In this document: piece by piece, positions 62,681-64,000 of the stretch | Layout: the number at the start of each line of letters is the position of its first letter | Numbering within the stretch: the stretch's first letter is position 1 | From: Methanogenium marinum | GTDB lineage: Archaea > Halobacteriota > Methanomicrobia > Methanomicrobiales > Methanomicrobiaceae | Length of the DNA stretch: 64,000 nucleotides | Assembly (NCBI RefSeq): GCF_028912405.1 | Contig: NZ_JAKELO010000002.1 | Span: 124,001-188,000, forward strand | Direction of reading: 5' to 3' | The notes under the pieces: generated by a model | The model's input: the letters and a program-made list of their open reading frames with translations, nothing else | What the model was told of the DNA's origin: nothing | Databases searched by the model: none | Position numbers and translations under genes: made by a program

Positions 62681-63684
62681 GTCTTTTTGCCTGCAACTTT
62701 TTTCCGATACTTGTAGTAACTCAGCGGATGCGCCGTATTTTTGCAGAATTTATCCGGGTTGACACAGAGACCATAGGTCTTCAGCGTGGCGCACCCGGGA
62801 GGGGTGTACTCCGTCCCACCAGACCCGGATATGTGTTCTACCTGATACATGGTGCGTGAGACGTCAAAGTCTGGCGCGCGGGAAAACACTTCGACGATGG
62901 CAGTCTCATCAAGACCTATCGTATGCATGAATGCGGTCAGGGTAAACCGTGCGGTATGCGGGATATTGGTTCCGTCAGTAACAGCGGCAATGATGGCCCG
63001 GATGCAGGGCGGGAAGCAGTCTTCACTCACTTCTCCATACTGCTCAAGGATCATCTCCTGATAAGAGTGGGAGACATCTTCTGCGTACGTCCTGAGACGG
63101 ACCGCAATGGGGCCGGGGACGGAAAGCGGGAGCTGCAGGCGTATTACCTGGCGAATTTTTTCCCTGAGGAGGACAGCGTAATCGTCCTGCGGGCATAATA
63201 CCCGGCCGTTTTTGACATCGCGGTTGACAAGGCGCCACCGGGGTTCACGCATGCGTGAGACAAGGTCCACATACTGCTTCACGGTCATATCAGGCGACGA
63301 GGTGTCAAGGTCCACTGCCCGTGCGACATAGAGAACGACCTCCGGGTCTTCTGCTTTCAGATAATAGGCAGAACGCCCTGCTTCATACCGGGCGAGTTTG
63401 TCCAGCACCGATGAGTCGTCCATGCATGAGGCAAGCATGCGTGCGATGCCGTAGGCATAGATCTCGTCATCCGGACGGGTGATTTCAGTATTGGTTTCAT
63501 CAAAGGTAACCGGGCGCAGTGATGCCTTCACACGATCACCTGCCAGTTTCATCAGGTCTTCCCCTTTCCCGGAATGACTGCGAATAAGAGAATCAATTGA
63601 GATGCCGGAGCTCTGGACGTATGCCTTCGCTCCTGCTAAAAATGGATATTTTGCTAGGTCTCGTATCTCGAGCCTTCGCATCAA
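62677..63684 (-). CDS. priL: DNA primase large subunit
   Basis: A 335-residue PriL. The N-terminal helical domain precedes a C-terminal iron-sulfur domain with four cysteines: FPPC near residue 227, CATLKTYGLC near 304 and 313, and KFC near 320. These would bind the [4Fe-4S] cluster required for primer initiation. The catalytic subunit gene priS is not in the window. The first two codons are both ATG; the start overlaps the end of the PCNA gene by four bases. Confidence 0.93.
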   Translation of the reverse strand: MMRRLEIRDLAKYPFLAGAKAYVQSSGISIDSLIRSHSGKGEDLMKLAGDRVKASLRPVTFDETNTEITRPDDEIYAYGIARMLASCMDDSSVLDKLARYEAGRSAYYLKAEDPEVVLYVARAVDLDTSSPDMTVKQYVDLVSRMREPRWRLVNRDVKNGRVLCPQDDYAVLLREKIRQVIRLQLPLSVPGPIAVRLRTYAEDVSHSYQEMILEQYGEVSEDCFPPCIRAIIAAVTDGTNIPHTARFTLTAFMHTIGLDETAIVEVFSRAPDFDVSRTMYQVEHISGSGGTEYTPPGCATLKTYGLCVNPDKFCKNTAHPLSYYKYRKKVAGKKT

Positions 63685-64000
63685 TCTGCCTCAATGCGGG
63701 GAGCAAGGAGGAAATCAACATGCCCATGACCATCTGCGAAGTCAAAGGACACCCTGACTGGGTGGTCGTTTCCAATCTGCACTTCAACAACATCTGCACG
63801 GGCCATCACTTTGCCCATGTCACGGAGGTAGTCAAGTGAGAAGAGTGACCGCACGTCTGAGGGTTCGAGTGATATGAGAATATCGGAACCGCGCTCAAGA
63901 CGGATGTGATCTGAGTCGCCTTCTGCTTCCATGTAGAAGATGCCTGATGCTGCGTCCACACCCAGTGCAATCTTGTCTGAGATGACAGAGGCTGCCTTGA
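63681..64000 (-). CDS. pcn: DNA polymerase sliding clamp PCNA (partial)
   Basis: The last 106 codons of a PCNA gene that continues beyond the window end. Visible motifs are ALGVDAASGIFYMEAEGDSDHIRLERG and the C-terminal strand region VEVQIGNDHPVRVSFDFADGHGHVDFLLAPRIE, whose LLAPR/E end matches archaeal PCNA. The trimeric clamp holds DNA polymerase and other partners. The stop overlaps priL by four bases, so clamp and primase are translationally coupled. The 5' part is lacking only because of the window cut. Confidence 0.92.
   Translation of the reverse strand, partial: KAASVISDKIALGVDAASGIFYMEAEGDSDHIRLERGSDILISLEPSDVRSLFSLDYLRDMGKVMARADVVEVQIGNDHPVRVSFDFADGHGHVDFLLAPRIEAD

Overview
The window is chromosomal DNA of a methanogenic euryarchaeon, most probably of the order Methanomicrobiales (inference, no database search run). 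The archaeal and methanogen signs are a coenzyme F390 synthetase, methanogenesis marker protein 14, a probable tetrahydromethanopterin glutamate ligase (MptN), a tetraether lipid synthase-like radical SAM enzyme (Tes), CDP-archaeol synthase (CarS), the archaeosine enzyme RaSEA, CobY, Alba, ribosomal protein S17e, archaeal DnaG, the large primase subunit, PCNA and FtsZ2. Many genes have a TATA box about 30 bases before a short or absent leader. Gene density is high and both strands are used.

Layout. 0.2-6.6 kb: a thioredoxin-fold DUF255 protein, a 2H phosphoesterase, a redox pair (glutaredoxin-like protein and ferredoxin:disulfide reductase fused to rubredoxin) and a membrane group (DUF2207, LemA, HEAT repeats). 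6.7-20.2 kb: F390 synthetase, a lipoprotein, M1 aminopeptidase, class I aldolase, exonuclease III, aldehyde dehydrogenase, a ferritin-like protein, an orphan DNA methyltransferase, then hexuloisomerase, aminotransferase and M42 peptidase on the plus strand. 20.4-27.3 kb: an accessory island with a complete type I restriction system (hsdR, hsdM, a 75-residue unknown, hsdS), an antitoxin-like small protein and a noncoding 281-base tandem duplication. 27.3-34.5 kb: a large secreted beta-propeller protein, a DUF1508 protein, a flavin reductase, argG and marker 14 with two small unknowns.

34.5-45.9 kb: carS-pyrE-purD-argF reads leftward and tes-mptN rightward from a shared intergenic region, followed by UPF0058, dnaG, a repeat-rich gap, UPF0235, dihydroorotase and two acyltransferase-fold proteins. 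45.9-47.7 kb: hypC-hypA-hypE for [NiFe]-hydrogenase maturation behind a tRNA-Ser(UGA). 47.7-52.9 kb: a secreted protein, divergent RaSEA, archaeal ornithine cyclodeaminase, and cobY-cobD for cobamide synthesis.

53.0-57.1 kb is a cell-division block: a ribbon-helix-helix regulator resembling CdrS, an overlooked 58-codon gene, ftsZ2, a possible 50-residue gene, a coiled-coil protein and a DUF373 membrane protein. 57.8-64 kb: a leftward long operon (ThiN-like, S17e, dapA, dapB, ferredoxin, asd, alba), then a small two-helix membrane protein and priL-pcn, cut by the window end.

The least explained items are the overlooked small genes around ftsZ2, the missing normal start codon of carS, a dispersed G-rich palindrome at three intergenic sites, and the 281-base and 65-base tandem repeats.
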